A program made the position numbers and the translations under genes. From positions 31,360 to 95,359 of the forward strand of contig JAWLGK010000015.1 of assembly GCA_041685115.1 (NCBI GenBank): a stretch of 64,000 nt of DNA, in the 5' to 3' direction. Shown here one piece after another: positions 54,727 to 64,000 of this stretch; the stretch's first letter is position 1; the number at the start of each line of letters is the position of its first letter. This DNA comes from JALOAT01 sp041685115 (GTDB lineage: Bacteria; Pseudomonadota; Gammaproteobacteria; Thiohalomonadales; Thiohalomonadaceae). The notes beneath the pieces were generated by a model. That model was not told where the DNA came from, ran no database searches, and saw only the letters and a program-made list of their open reading frames with translations.

Positions 54727-55533
54727 TCAGTCCTTGAGGCCCAGCACGTCCTGCATGTCGAACAGGCCGCGGTCGCTGGCGGCAAGCCAGGCGGCGGCGC
54801 GCATGGCGCCCTTGGCGAAGGTCATGCGGCTGGAGGCCTTGTGGGTGATCTCGATGCGCTCGCCGATGCCCGCGAACATCACGGTGTGCTCGCCCACGAT
54901 GTCACCGGCACGGATGGTCTCAAAGCCGATGGTCTTGCGATCGCGCTCGCCGGTGTTGCCCTCTCGGCCGTAGACGGCGCAGGTCTTCAGGTCGCGGCCC
55001 AGGGCGGCGGCCACCACCTCGCCCATGCGCAGGGCGGTGCCCGAGGGGGCGTCCACCTTGTGGCGGTGATGGGCCTCGATGATCTCGATGTCCACCTCGT
55101 CACCCAGCACCCGGGCGGCGAGATCGAGCAGTTTGAGGGAGAGATTGACGCCCACGCTCATGTTGGGGGCGAACACGATGGCGATGTCCTGGGCGGCGTC
55201 GCGGATGGCCTGCCTGCCGGCGTCATCGAAGCCGGTGGTGCCGATGACCATGGCCTTGCCGGCCTTGCGACACAGGGCCAGGTTGTTGAGGGTGACCTCC
55301 GGACGGGTGAAATCCACCAGCACGTCGAAGGTGTCGAGCACCGAACCGAGGTTTTCGACCACCTGGACGCCATTGCGGCCAATGCCGGCCAGTTCGCCCG
55401 CGTCGGCGCCCACCAGGCTGCTGCCGGGGCGTTCGATGGCGGCACCGAGGCTTAGGCCTTCAATCTGCTGGCAGGCCTCGATGAGGGCCCGGCCCATGCG
55501 CCCGGCGGCGCCGGTCACGGCAATTCGTGTCAT
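54727..55533 (-). CDS. dapB: 4-hydroxy-tetrahydrodipicolinate reductase
   Basis: NAD(P)H-dependent second enzyme of the diaminopimelate branch, acting on the DapA product. 268 residues. The Rossmann loop is VTGAAGRMGRALI. Catalytic His and Lys lie in IIEAHHRHKVDAPSGTALRM, and VIGTTGFDDAGRQ is present. It ends in KDLQ-like GLKD. The start is ATG 55533. It precedes carA in transcription order, as in Pseudomonas, but the 320-base repeat-filled gap suggests separate transcripts. Confidence 0.97.
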   Translation of the reverse strand: MTRIAVTGAAGRMGRALIEACQQIEGLSLGAAIERPGSSLVGADAGELAGIGRNGVQVVENLGSVLDTFDVLVDFTRPEVTLNNLALCRKAGKAMVIGTTGFDDAGRQAIRDAAQDIAIVFAPNMSVGVNLSLKLLDLAARVLGDEVDIEIIEAHHRHKVDAPSGTALRMGEVVAAALGRDLKTCAVYGREGNTGERDRKTIGFETIRAGDIVGEHTVMFAGIGERIEITHKASSRMTFAKGAMRAAAWLAASDRGLFDMQDVLGLKD

Positions 55534-55562
55534 TGCTTTTTCTGCTTCCTGTTTCGTAGAAC

Positions 55563-55589
55563 CATCGCGGCCTGAGACCGCTCCTACAG
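55563..55589 (-). repeat. Family C REP-like element
   Basis: On the minus strand CTGTAGGAGCGGTCTCAGGC then CGCGATG. The same sequence with one change recurs at the right window edge (63978-64000). It lies in the 64-base gap between the DsrE-like gene and dapB. Confidence 0.8.
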
Positions 55590-55597
55590 GTGATGGC

Positions 55598-56098
55598 TCA
55601 CCAACTGATGTAGGCGTAGCCCTGCTCCTGCAGTTCCATGAGGTCGGCCGCGCCCACGTCCACTACCTTGGCGAAGGGCAACAGGTCGTCCTCGGTCCAG
55701 CCGAGGGCCTTCATGGTGTTGTTGCAGGCATGGAACTCAACCCCGGACTCCGCGAGCTTTGCCACCTGCTGCTGGATCTGCTCGCTGACCGGACGCTGGG
55801 GGAAATGGGCCAGGATGTGGATGCCCGGTCCGAAGCAGACCACCGCCACCTGCACATCCTTGCCGTATTTGCGCACCATCTCGCCCGCCGAGAACGTCAC
55901 GTGCTGGTGATAGTCGGCATCCGCCTTGTTGAACTGGTAGGCCACCTTGTGCTTCGCCGGCCCGGCCACAGTCTTGGCGTGTGCGCCGCCGGCCGCCGCC
56001 AGCGCGGCCGCGCCACCGCCCGCGAGGGCAGCGCCAAGCAGGCGCCGGCGCATATTGTCGACACCGGCGACGAGGCCGGTCCGGCTCCACTTGTTCAT
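55598..56098 (-). CDS. Exported DsrE-fold protein with Tat signal
   Basis: A 166-residue DsrE/TusD-like protein. The N-terminus carries a Tat signal: NMRRRLLGAALAGGG (about 15-29), Ala-rich hydrophobic core and likely cleavage after AHA (near 41). The mature part has VAYQFNKADADYHQHVTFSA, VQVAVVCFGPGIHILAHF and EFHACNNTMKALGWTEDDLL. The single Cys in FHACNNTM is where DsrE-family proteins hold their reactive Cys; a second Cys lies in VVCFGPG. ATG 56098 is supported by GGGGGAG just upstream. DsrE-like exported proteins occur in sulfur-oxidising bacteria, but a sulfur role is inference. It lies between dnaJ and dapB. Confidence 0.85.
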   Translation of the reverse strand: MNKWSRTGLVAGVDNMRRRLLGAALAGGGAAALAAAGGAHAKTVAGPAKHKVAYQFNKADADYHQHVTFSAGEMVRKYGKDVQVAVVCFGPGIHILAHFPQRPVSEQIQQQVAKLAESGVEFHACNNTMKALGWTEDDLLPFAKVVDVGAADLMELQEQGYAYISW

Positions 56099-56123
56099 CG
56101 CTCTCCCCCTCTGGCAAGACGCC

Positions 56124-57257
56124 TTAAAGCTTCACATCTTCAAAGAATTTTTTCACCCCGTCGAGCCAGGAACGGGCGCGCGGCGTGTGTTTCTCGTCAC
56201 CCATGGTCTGCTCCAGCTGGTGGAACAGCTCCTTTTGCTGAGAGGTGAGATTCACCGGCGTTTCCACCGTCACCTTGCAGATGAGGTCGCCCGGGGCGCC
56301 GCCGCGCACCGAGGTGACGCCTTTGCCGCGCAGGCGGAACAGCCTGCCGGTCTGGGTTTCGGCCGGGACCTTGAGCATGACCCGTCCGTCCAGGGTGGGC
56401 ACCTCCAGCTCGCCGCCCAGGGCCGCCGTGACGAAGCTGATGGGCACCTCGCAGTACAGGTCAGCCCCCTCGCGCATGAAAATGGGGTGCTCGCGCACGT
56501 GGATCTGCACGTACAGATCGCCCGGCGGCCCACCGTTCTCCCCCGCCTCGCCCTCGCCGCCGAGGCGGATGCGGTCGCCGTTGTCCACGCCGGCGGGCAC
56601 CTTGACGGATAAGGTCTTCTGCTGCTCGACGCGGCCCTGGCCATGGCAGGCCGGGCACGGGTCGGGGATGATCTTGCCGGTACCGCGGCAACGCGGGCAG
56701 GTCTGCTGTACCGCGAAGAAGCCTTGCTGCATGCGCACTTGGCCATGGCCATGACAGGTGGGGCAGGTGCTGGCCGAAGTCCCCTTACGGGCACCCGAAC
56801 CACCGCACACCTCGCAGGACACCAGGGTGGGCACACGGATCTTCACCGTGGTGCCGTGCACGGCTTCTTCCAGCGAAAGCTCCAGGTTGTAGCGCAGGTC
56901 GGCGCCACGATAGACCCGCGAGCCGCCGCGTGCACCGCCGCCACCGAAGATGTCGCCGAACACGTCACCGAAGATATCGCTGAAGCTGCCGCCGCCGAAA
57001 CCGCCACCGAATCCGCCCGCACCGGCGCCGGCCTCCACGCCTGCGTGACCGAACTGATCGTAGGCAGCACGCTTCTGCGCGTCGGAAAGAATGTCGTAGG
57101 CCTCGCGGGCCTCCTTGAACTTCTCCTCGGCCTCCTTGCTGTCCGGGTTGCGATCCGGGTGGTATTTCATCGCAAGCCTTTTGAAGGCCTTCTTGATCTC
57201 GGCCTCGGTCGCATTGCGCTGAATGCCCAGAACTTCGTAGTAATCGCGTTTTGCCAT
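56124..57257 (-). CDS. dnaJ: Chaperone protein DnaJ
   Basis: Hsp40 co-chaperone that stimulates DnaK ATPase. 377 residues. The J domain is 1-70 with the HPD motif in MKYHPDRNPDSKEAEEK. A Gly/Phe-rich region (about 75-125: GAGAGGFGGGFGGGSFSDIF) follows. Four zinc repeats come next: CEVCGGSG, CPTCHGHG, CPRCRGTG and CPACHGQG. Two beta-sandwich substrate domains complete the protein. It follows dnaK after a 114-base gap with a long hairpin. Confidence 0.98.
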   Translation of the reverse strand: MAKRDYYEVLGIQRNATEAEIKKAFKRLAMKYHPDRNPDSKEAEEKFKEAREAYDILSDAQKRAAYDQFGHAGVEAGAGAGGFGGGFGGGSFSDIFGDVFGDIFGGGGARGGSRVYRGADLRYNLELSLEEAVHGTTVKIRVPTLVSCEVCGGSGARKGTSASTCPTCHGHGQVRMQQGFFAVQQTCPRCRGTGKIIPDPCPACHGQGRVEQQKTLSVKVPAGVDNGDRIRLGGEGEAGENGGPPGDLYVQIHVREHPIFMREGADLYCEVPISFVTAALGGELEVPTLDGRVMLKVPAETQTGRLFRLRGKGVTSVRGGAPGDLICKVTVETPVNLTSQQKELFHQLEQTMGDEKHTPRARSWLDGVKKFFEDVKL

Positions 57258-57298
57258 GGCTGTCTCGAGGGCGCGCTCGGCTGCGCCTGTCCCATCAA

Positions 57299-57328
57299 CA
57301 CGACAGGCGGGATGCCCCGCCTGTCGTG
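57299..57328. promoter_or_regulatory. 13-bp hairpin in the dnaK-dnaJ spacer
   Basis: CACGACAGGCGGG and CCCGCCTGTCGTG flank a 4-base loop. The T run (GGTTTT) follows only in the plus direction, so for the minus-strand dnaK message it is more likely a stabiliser or processing site that sets the DnaK:DnaJ ratio than a terminator. Confidence 0.6.
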
Positions 57329-57371
57329 GTTTTCAGTCTACCCGTTCCGGCCCGTGGCCGGATGCGAACCG

Positions 57372-59300
<1,929 letters not shown>

Positions 59301-59379
59301 TATCTTCTCCAATCAAGCTATGGCCGCGCTTCACGCGGCGAAAAATTCTGATCCCGAAATAGGGTTAATCCCTTGGTTT

Positions 59380-59958
59380 TCAAGCCTTCGTGTCGACGCT
59401 CTGGCCGGGCGCGCCATCGGGCGCGCGCGCCACGATTACCATGGCGGGACGGATGAGGCGGTCGTTCAGGGTGTAGCCCTTCTGCATCACGGCCAGCACC
59501 GTGTTGGGGGGCTGCTCGGACGGTTGCATGGTGACCGCCTGGTGCAGGGCCGGGTCGAACGGCTCGCCCAGCGGGTCTACCAGCGTGATGCCGAATTTCT
59601 CCATGGCCGCGGTGAGCATCTTGAGCGTGAGTTCCATGCCTTCGCGCAGTTTTTCCACGTTTTCGGTGGCGTCGGCCGCCGAAAGGCCCAGTTCAAGGCT
59701 GTCACGCACCGGCAGCAGCTCCTGTGCAAAGCGTTCGAGGCCGTACTTGTGGGCGTTCTCCACGTCGCGCTCGGCACGCCGGCGGGTGTTTTCCAGTTCC
59801 GCCTGGGTGCGCAGCAGTTGGTCCCAATGCTGATCGGCCTTGGCCCGGGCGTCCTCCAGCTGCAGCTGGAGTTCTTCGCCGCCGGGCACGGCTGGGGTCT
59901 CGGGGGCCTCCTCGGCCTGCGGTGCACTGCCGTCCACCCGGTTCTTGTCGTCACTCAT
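59380..59958 (-). CDS. grpE: Nucleotide exchange factor GrpE
   Basis: Exchange factor for DnaK, 192 residues. A disordered acidic N-terminus (about 1-35) is followed by a long dimerising coiled coil with LENTRRRAERDVENAHKYGL and the C-terminal beta domain (ALHQAVTMQPSEQPPNTVLA, VMQKGYTLNDRLIRPAMVIV). I use ATG 59958 because the open frame further upstream overlaps hrcA spacer DNA and is not GrpE-like. It lies 83 bases after hrcA. Confidence 0.97.
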   Translation of the reverse strand: MSDDKNRVDGSAPQAEEAPETPAVPGGEELQLQLEDARAKADQHWDQLLRTQAELENTRRRAERDVENAHKYGLERFAQELLPVRDSLELGLSAADATENVEKLREGMELTLKMLTAAMEKFGITLVDPLGEPFDPALHQAVTMQPSEQPPNTVLAVMQKGYTLNDRLIRPAMVIVARAPDGAPGQSVDTKA

Positions 59959-60041
59959 GATCGCGACTGTCCTTCTCCAATAAATACGAAAACACCCCGC
60001 AGCGCCTTCGCAGGTGCCGGGAATTGGGGCACATGTGGGGT

Positions 60042-61100
60042 CTATCTGGTCTGATTCAAGGCCGCGCCGAGCAATCGGGCGGTGACGTCGACGATGGGGA
60101 TGACCCGGTCGTAGTGCATGCGTGTGGGACCGATCACCCCGAGCACGCCGACCACGTTGCCCTCCATCGTATAGGGCGCCGTGACCACGCTGCATTCATC
60201 CAGCACGTCATAGCCGGACTCTTCGCCGATGAAGATTTGGATGCCGTTGGCCCGCAGGGACTGATCGAGCAGGTGCAGGATGTCGCGCTTGCGGTTGAAG
60301 GCCTCGAACAGCTGGCGCAGCCGTTCCACATTGGACATCTCGGCATAATTCATCAGGTTCGTCTGGCCCGCCAGGACGTAATCGCCCTCGCTGTCACTGG
60401 ATTCGCTCACCATCTCCAGCGCCGCGATCATGAGTTGGTTCATGTGCTCACGGGTGGCCTGCATCTCTTCCACGAGCCCCTGGCGCATGGCAGCGAGATC
60501 GCGGCCGGTGAAGGCCTCGTTGAGATAGCCCGCGGCCTGCTGGAGTTCGGATTGCGTATACGGGCGCGAGGTGTGGATGATGCGGTTCTGCACCTCTTTT
60601 TCGTTGGTAACCATGATGACCAGCACCCGGTTCTGGGCCAGACCGAGGAATTCCACGTGCCGGCTGGCCACCTGCTCGCGCCGGGGCACCATGACCACCC
60701 CCGCCAGCGCGGTGATTTCCGACAGCATCGCCGAGGCCGTTTCGAGGATGCGTTTCGGTTCGCCCGCGGGCGACAGCTGATGGCGCAGGTTCCTGACCTC
60801 CGTCTCCCCCAGGTCGCGCACGGTGAGCAGGCTGTCCACGAACACCCGGTAACCGTGCGCCGTCGGCACGCGGCCCGCCGAGGTGTGGGGCGACGCCACC
60901 AGTCCCATTTCCTCCAGATCGGCCATGATGTTGCGGATAGTGGCCGGACTCAGGTCCAGGGAAGAGTCACGCGACACGGTACGGGAACCGACCGGCTGGC
61001 CGTCGCGGATGTAGCGTTCCACCACGAACTTAAGGAGCTGCCGGGCGCGCTCGTTCAGGGCGAGGGACATGGCGGACGAATGGGTCGAGGTCTGGGTCAT
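60042..61100 (-). CDS. hrcA: Heat-inducible transcription repressor HrcA
   Basis: Repressor of class I heat-shock genes through CIRCE, 352 residues. The winged-helix N-terminus has LNERARQLLKFVVERYIRDG, QPVGSRTVSRDSSLDLSPAT and IRNIMADLEEMGLV. The GAF-like and inserted dimerisation regions follow. The start is ATG 61100, whose ribosome-binding GGAG lies inside the CIRCE arm. In bacteria with HrcA the GroE system folds the repressor and sets its activity. It is first in the hrcA-grpE-dnaK-dnaJ series. Confidence 0.97.
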   Translation of the reverse strand: MTQTSTHSSAMSLALNERARQLLKFVVERYIRDGQPVGSRTVSRDSSLDLSPATIRNIMADLEEMGLVASPHTSAGRVPTAHGYRVFVDSLLTVRDLGETEVRNLRHQLSPAGEPKRILETASAMLSEITALAGVVMVPRREQVASRHVEFLGLAQNRVLVIMVTNEKEVQNRIIHTSRPYTQSELQQAAGYLNEAFTGRDLAAMRQGLVEEMQATREHMNQLMIAALEMVSESSDSEGDYVLAGQTNLMNYAEMSNVERLRQLFEAFNRKRDILHLLDQSLRANGIQIFIGEESGYDVLDECSVVTAPYTMEGNVVGVLGVIGPTRMHYDRVIPIVDVTARLLGAALNQTR

Positions 61101-61106
61101 TCAGCT

Positions 61107-61133
61107 TTAGCACTCCACTGAATAGAGTGCTAC
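61107..61133. promoter_or_regulatory. CIRCE operator (HrcA binding site)
   Basis: TTAGCACTC (61107-61115), 9-base spacer, GAGTGCTAC (61125-61133), which matches the consensus TTAGCACTC-N9-GAGTGCTAA at 17 of 18 arm positions. It lies 6 bases upstream of hrcA and about 100 bases before nadK, so repression of hrcA is certain in principle and an effect on nadK is possible. Confidence 0.95.
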
Positions 61134-61231
61134 CAGAACGCCGGAATTGCAACAAAACGGTGCCGGCACAGGCGGTTGGCCAGGCCTGTCACGACGTGAT
61201 AGCTTTGTGCGCCTCGGAGGGACCAACGTCA

Positions 61232-62101
61232 ATGGCACAGAGCTTCCAGTGTGTAGGACTGATCGGCAAATACGCTGATCCATCGGTTGGCGATACCCTA
61301 CAAAAGCTGAGTGCATTCCTGGCGTCGCGCAACGTGGAAGTGCTGCTGGACGAATCCACGGCGAGGGTCCTGCCGGAGCACGGCCTGACCGTGGCCAGCC
61401 GCGAGGAGATCGGTGAGCGCTGCGACCTGGCCATCGCCGTGGGCGGCGATGGCACCCTGCTGGCCGCGGCCCGTTCCCTGGCCCGCCACGACGTCCCCCT
61501 GCTGGGCATCAACCTGGGGCGCCTCGGCTTCCTGACGGACATCTCGCCCAACGAATTCGAGCAGAAACTCGACGAGATCCTCGGCGGCAACTACATGGTC
61601 GAGGAACGCTTCCTGCTGCACTGCAGCATCATCCGCGACGGCGAGCACATCAGCGAAAGCGAAGCCCTCAACGATGTAGTGGTGCACAAGTGGGAAGTGG
61701 CGCGCATGATCGAGATCGAGACCTGGGTGAACGGCCAGTTCGTCCAGATCCTGCGTTCCGACGGGCTCATCGTCTCCACGCCCACCGGCTCCACCGCCTA
61801 CGCCCTGTCGGGCGGTGGCCCCATCATGCATGCCAATCTGGATGCCATCGTGCTGGTGCCCATCTGTCCGCACACCATGAGCAACCGGCCCATCGTCGTG
61901 CGTGGTGACAGCCTCATCGAGGTGCTGGTGCGCGAAGACACCCACTCCCATGCGCAGATAACCTGCGACGGGCAGATCAACCTCGGCCTGGTATCAGGTG
62001 ACCAAATCCGCATCCGCAAGGCGGACCATCGCGTACGTCTCATCCACCCCGCCGGGCACGACCACTTCAACCTACTGCGCGCCAAACTCCACTGGGGCTG
62101 A
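61232..62101 (+). CDS. nadK: NAD kinase
   Basis: Phosphorylates NAD to NADP. 289 residues. The GGDGT loop with catalytic Asp73 is in AVGGDGTLLAAA, and NLGRLGFLTDISP and the TPTGSTAYALSGGGPI loop are conserved. I use ATG 61232 (GGAGG upstream), giving MAQSFQCVGLIGKYADPSVG; an upstream extension to 61127 would start inside CIRCE. It diverges from hrcA and precedes recN by 98 bases, the conserved nadK-recN pair. Confidence 0.97.
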   Translation: MAQSFQCVGLIGKYADPSVGDTLQKLSAFLASRNVEVLLDESTARVLPEHGLTVASREEIGERCDLAIAVGGDGTLLAAARSLARHDVPLLGINLGRLGFLTDISPNEFEQKLDEILGGNYMVEERFLLHCSIIRDGEHISESEALNDVVVHKWEVARMIEIETWVNGQFVQILRSDGLIVSTPTGSTAYALSGGGPIMHANLDAIVLVPICPHTMSNRPIVVRGDSLIEVLVREDTHSHAQITCDGQINLGLVSGDQIRIRKADHRVRLIHPAGHDHFNLLRAKLHWG

Positions 62102-62116
62102 CTCTCAACAGAAAGA

Positions 62117-62148
62117 TCCAACGCAGACACGCAAAGGACGCAAAGGTG
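62117..62148 (+). repeat. Family B CGCAAAGG repeat
   Basis: TCCAACGCAGACACGCAAAG then GACGCAAAGGTG in the nadK-recN spacer. It matches the arms of the larger elements at 45783-45870 and 48902-49000. Only one orientation is present here. Confidence 0.7.
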
Positions 62149-62199
62149 TTCCCTGACAAAACCTCTCCCGTTGCAGGATCCGCACAGACTTAGACGGCC

Positions 62200-63873
62200 A
62201 TGCTCACCCATCTGCATATCAGCGATTTCGCCATCGTGGACCGGCTCGAACTGGACTTCGCCGCGGGCATGACCGTGCTCACCGGTGAGACCGGCGCGGG
62301 CAAGTCCATCCTGCTCGATGCCCTGGGCCTTTGCCTGGGCGATCGCGCAGAGTCCATCGCCGTGCGTCACGGCGCGGAGCGCGCCGAGGTGAACGCCGGT
62401 TTCGACATCAACTCGCTGCCGGAGGTGAACACCTGGCTGGCGGAAAACGAGCTGGATGCCGACGGTGAATGCGTGATCCGCCGCGTGGTCGGCAGCGACG
62501 GGCGCTCCAAGGCCTTCGTAAACGGCCGCGTGGTGCCGGTGCAGTCGCTACGCGAACTGGGCGAGCACCTGGTGGACATCCACGGTCAGCACGCCCATCA
62601 GTCGCTGCTCAAGCGCGATGCCCAGCGCGAACTGCTCGACGGCTTCGCCGGCCTTGGCGCCACCGTTACCGAACTGAGCGGGCGTTACCGGCGGTGGAAG
62701 GCGCTCGAAGAGGACTACGCGCACCTGGCAACGGCGCAAAGTGAACGCGAGTCACGTCTGGAATTGTTGCGTTTTCAGCTCTCCGAACTCCAGGCGCTGG
62801 ACCTCAAACCCGGCGAGATCGCCCAGGTGGAAGAGGAACACCGCCGCCTGGCCAACGCCAGCCGCCTGCTCGAGAGCAGCCAGACCGCCGAGCAACTGCT
62901 CTACGAGGACGATCAGGCGGCGGTGAATCTCATGAGCCGTGCCCTCACGGAACTGCGCGAGATGGAACGCTTCGACGGCGGCGTCGCCGAGTGCGCCCAG
63001 CTGCTGGAGAGCGCCCTCATCCAGGCCCGCGAGGCGGCCTCGGAACTACGCCACTACCGTGACCGCCTGGACCTCGATCCGGCGCGTCTCGAACAGCTCG
63101 AACAGCGCCTCGCGGACATTCACAACCTCGCACGCAAGCACCGCACCGAGGGCGAGGAACTCATCGCCCTGGCCGAACGCTTCGCGGCGGAACTGGACAG
63201 CCTGGAAAACGCCGGTGCGCGCCTCGACGGCCTGGAGCGCGACATCGCCCAGGCCAAGGCCGCCTACCTGGAGCTGGCGCGCCAGGTGGGCAAGAAGCGC
63301 GCGAGCGCTGCCGAAGAGCTCGGCGTGGCGGTGACCGCCAACATGCAGGAACTGGGCATGGCGGGCGGGCGGCTGGAAGTGGCCCTGGAGGTTCTGGACG
63401 AAACCCAGGCCGGCGCCGCGGGCCTGGAACGCATCGAACTCCTGGTGAGCGCGAATCCCGGTCAGCCGGCGCGCCCGCTCGGCAAGGTGGCTTCGGGCGG
63501 CGAGCTCTCCCGCATCAGCCTCGCCATCCAGGTATTGACCGCCACCGGCGCGGGCATCCCCACCCTCATCTTCGACGAGGTGGACGTGGGCATCGGTGGG
63601 CGCGTAGCGGAAATGGTGGGCCGCCGGCTACGCGACCTGGGCAGCAAACGCCAGGTGCTGTGTGTCACCCACCAGCCCCAGGTGGCGGCCCTCGGCCATC
63701 ACCATTTCGTGGTGAGCAAGCAGACCCGCAAGGGTGTGACCACGACGCACATCGAATATGTGACGGCCGATGCACGCGTGGAGGAAGTGGCGCGCATGCT
63801 GGGCGGCATCGAAATCACCGCCCAGACCCGTTCCCACGCCCGCGAGCTCATCGAGCGCACCGCGGAGTCGTAG
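62200..63873 (+). CDS. recN: DNA repair protein RecN
   Basis: SMC-like ATPase of double-strand-break repair, 557 residues. Walker A is GETGAGKS at 29-36 (after MTVLTGE). A central coiled coil (about 160-370) is broken by a hinge-like region. The signature LGKVASGGELSRISLAIQVL and Walker B LIFDEVDVGIGG follow, then the H-loop VTHQPQVAALGHHHFVVSK. Size matches E. coli (553). No clear LexA box could be confirmed in the 98-base gap, which holds a repeat. Confidence 0.97.
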   Translation: MLTHLHISDFAIVDRLELDFAAGMTVLTGETGAGKSILLDALGLCLGDRAESIAVRHGAERAEVNAGFDINSLPEVNTWLAENELDADGECVIRRVVGSDGRSKAFVNGRVVPVQSLRELGEHLVDIHGQHAHQSLLKRDAQRELLDGFAGLGATVTELSGRYRRWKALEEDYAHLATAQSERESRLELLRFQLSELQALDLKPGEIAQVEEEHRRLANASRLLESSQTAEQLLYEDDQAAVNLMSRALTELREMERFDGGVAECAQLLESALIQAREAASELRHYRDRLDLDPARLEQLEQRLADIHNLARKHRTEGEELIALAERFAAELDSLENAGARLDGLERDIAQAKAAYLELARQVGKKRASAAEELGVAVTANMQELGMAGGRLEVALEVLDETQAGAAGLERIELLVSANPGQPARPLGKVASGGELSRISLAIQVLTATGAGIPTLIFDEVDVGIGGRVAEMVGRRLRDLGSKRQVLCVTHQPQVAALGHHHFVVSKQTRKGVTTTHIEYVTADARVEEVARMLGGIEITAQTRSHARELIERTAES

Positions 63874-63923
63874 CCTTGACCGCCCACGCGTCGTCCACAA
63901 GTGAACGGGAGCGGCCGAAGACA

Positions 63924-63968
63924 GAAGAGAAAAGCTAACCACGGGGGACACGGGGAACACGGGGAAAT
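63924..63968 (+). repeat. Family A CACGGGG repeat, copy 6
   Basis: AGAGAAAAGCTAACCACGGG then GGACACGGGGAACACGGGGAAA: the most regular copy, with two CACGGGG units at a 10-base period. Confidence 0.8.
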
Positions 63969-63977
63969 CGATCTTTT

Positions 63978-64000
63978 CTGTAGGAGCGGCCTCAGGCCGC
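63978..64000 (+). repeat. Family C REP-like element (cut by window end)
   Basis: CTGTAGGAGCGGCCTCAGGC then CGC at the last base of the window. It is the direct counterpart of 55563-55589 with one substitution, in the opposite orientation. Confidence 0.8.

Overview
The window is a GC-rich stretch of gammaproteobacterial chromosome. Gene content and order (recN-nadK/hrcA-grpE-dnaK-dnaJ-dapB-carA-carB-greA-yhbY/rlmE-ftsH-folP-glmM-tpiA-secG-tRNA-Leu, then tRNA-fMet-rimP-nusA-infB-rbfA-truB-rpsO-pnp) match the conserved chromosomal block of gammaproteobacteria such as Pseudomonas and Xanthomonas. HrcA/CIRCE control, separate nuoC and nuoD, and the purC-MBL-bamC-dapA-gcvR-bcp neighbourhood suggest a Chromatiales/Ectothiorhodospiraceae-like or xanthomonad-related lineage. 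That placement is an inference from gene order; no rRNA gene is present to fix it.

Layout, left to right. 1-1551: 3'-truncated parE (minus). 1835-4164: a GH15 glucoamylase/trehalase-like enzyme overlapping a small four-helix membrane protein. 4165-5103: a 0.94-kb gene-free region made of structured repeats. 5104-8575: purC, a metallo-beta-lactamase-fold hydrolase, bamC and dapA (minus). 8740-11208: gcvR, a Bcp-type peroxiredoxin and a PIN-PhoH ATPase (plus). 11289-12544: a small conserved protein and a LysR regulator (minus). 12645-14077: murI and a YbhB/PEBP protein (plus). 14342-14917: a thioredoxin-like protein. 15151-17036: methionine-salvage genes mtnC, mtnD and mtnB (minus). 17195-18427: an ArsB/NhaD-superfamily transporter (plus).

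18572-27264 (minus) is the translation/transcription superoperon from tRNA-fMet to pnp. 27302-41996 (minus) is the complete 14-gene NADH:quinone oxidoreductase operon nuoA-N plus a DUF2818 gene. It lies exactly between tRNA-Leu(GAG) and tRNA-fMet. 42215-47795 holds tRNA-Leu, secG, tpiA, glmM, folP and ftsH; rlmE and yhbY diverge at about 48.5 kb. A DUF4149 membrane protein, greA, carB, carA, dapB, a Tat-exported DsrE-like protein, dnaJ, dnaK, grpE and hrcA follow on the minus strand. nadK and recN on the plus strand close the window.

The genes serve core functions: respiration (complex I), cell-envelope precursors (murI, glmM, dapA, dapB, bamC), pyrimidine/arginine precursor and purine synthesis (carAB, purC), folate, translation, RNA turnover, proteostasis (ftsH and the HrcA-controlled chaperones) and DNA repair (recN, parE). 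I see no prophage, transposase, CRISPR array, toxin-antitoxin pair or biosynthetic cluster, and no convincing undescribed system. The least explained material is intergenic. At least six families of short, often inverted repeats occupy almost every gap that is not inside an operon, and one of them appears to have become the C-terminal tail of a membrane protein. Other items worth checking are two tandem intrinsic terminators between tRNA-fMet and rimP, loss of the N7 iron-sulfur ligands in NuoG, a U1-U72 mismatch in the initiator tRNA, and a perfect-spacing CIRCE that overlaps the hrcA ribosome-binding site.
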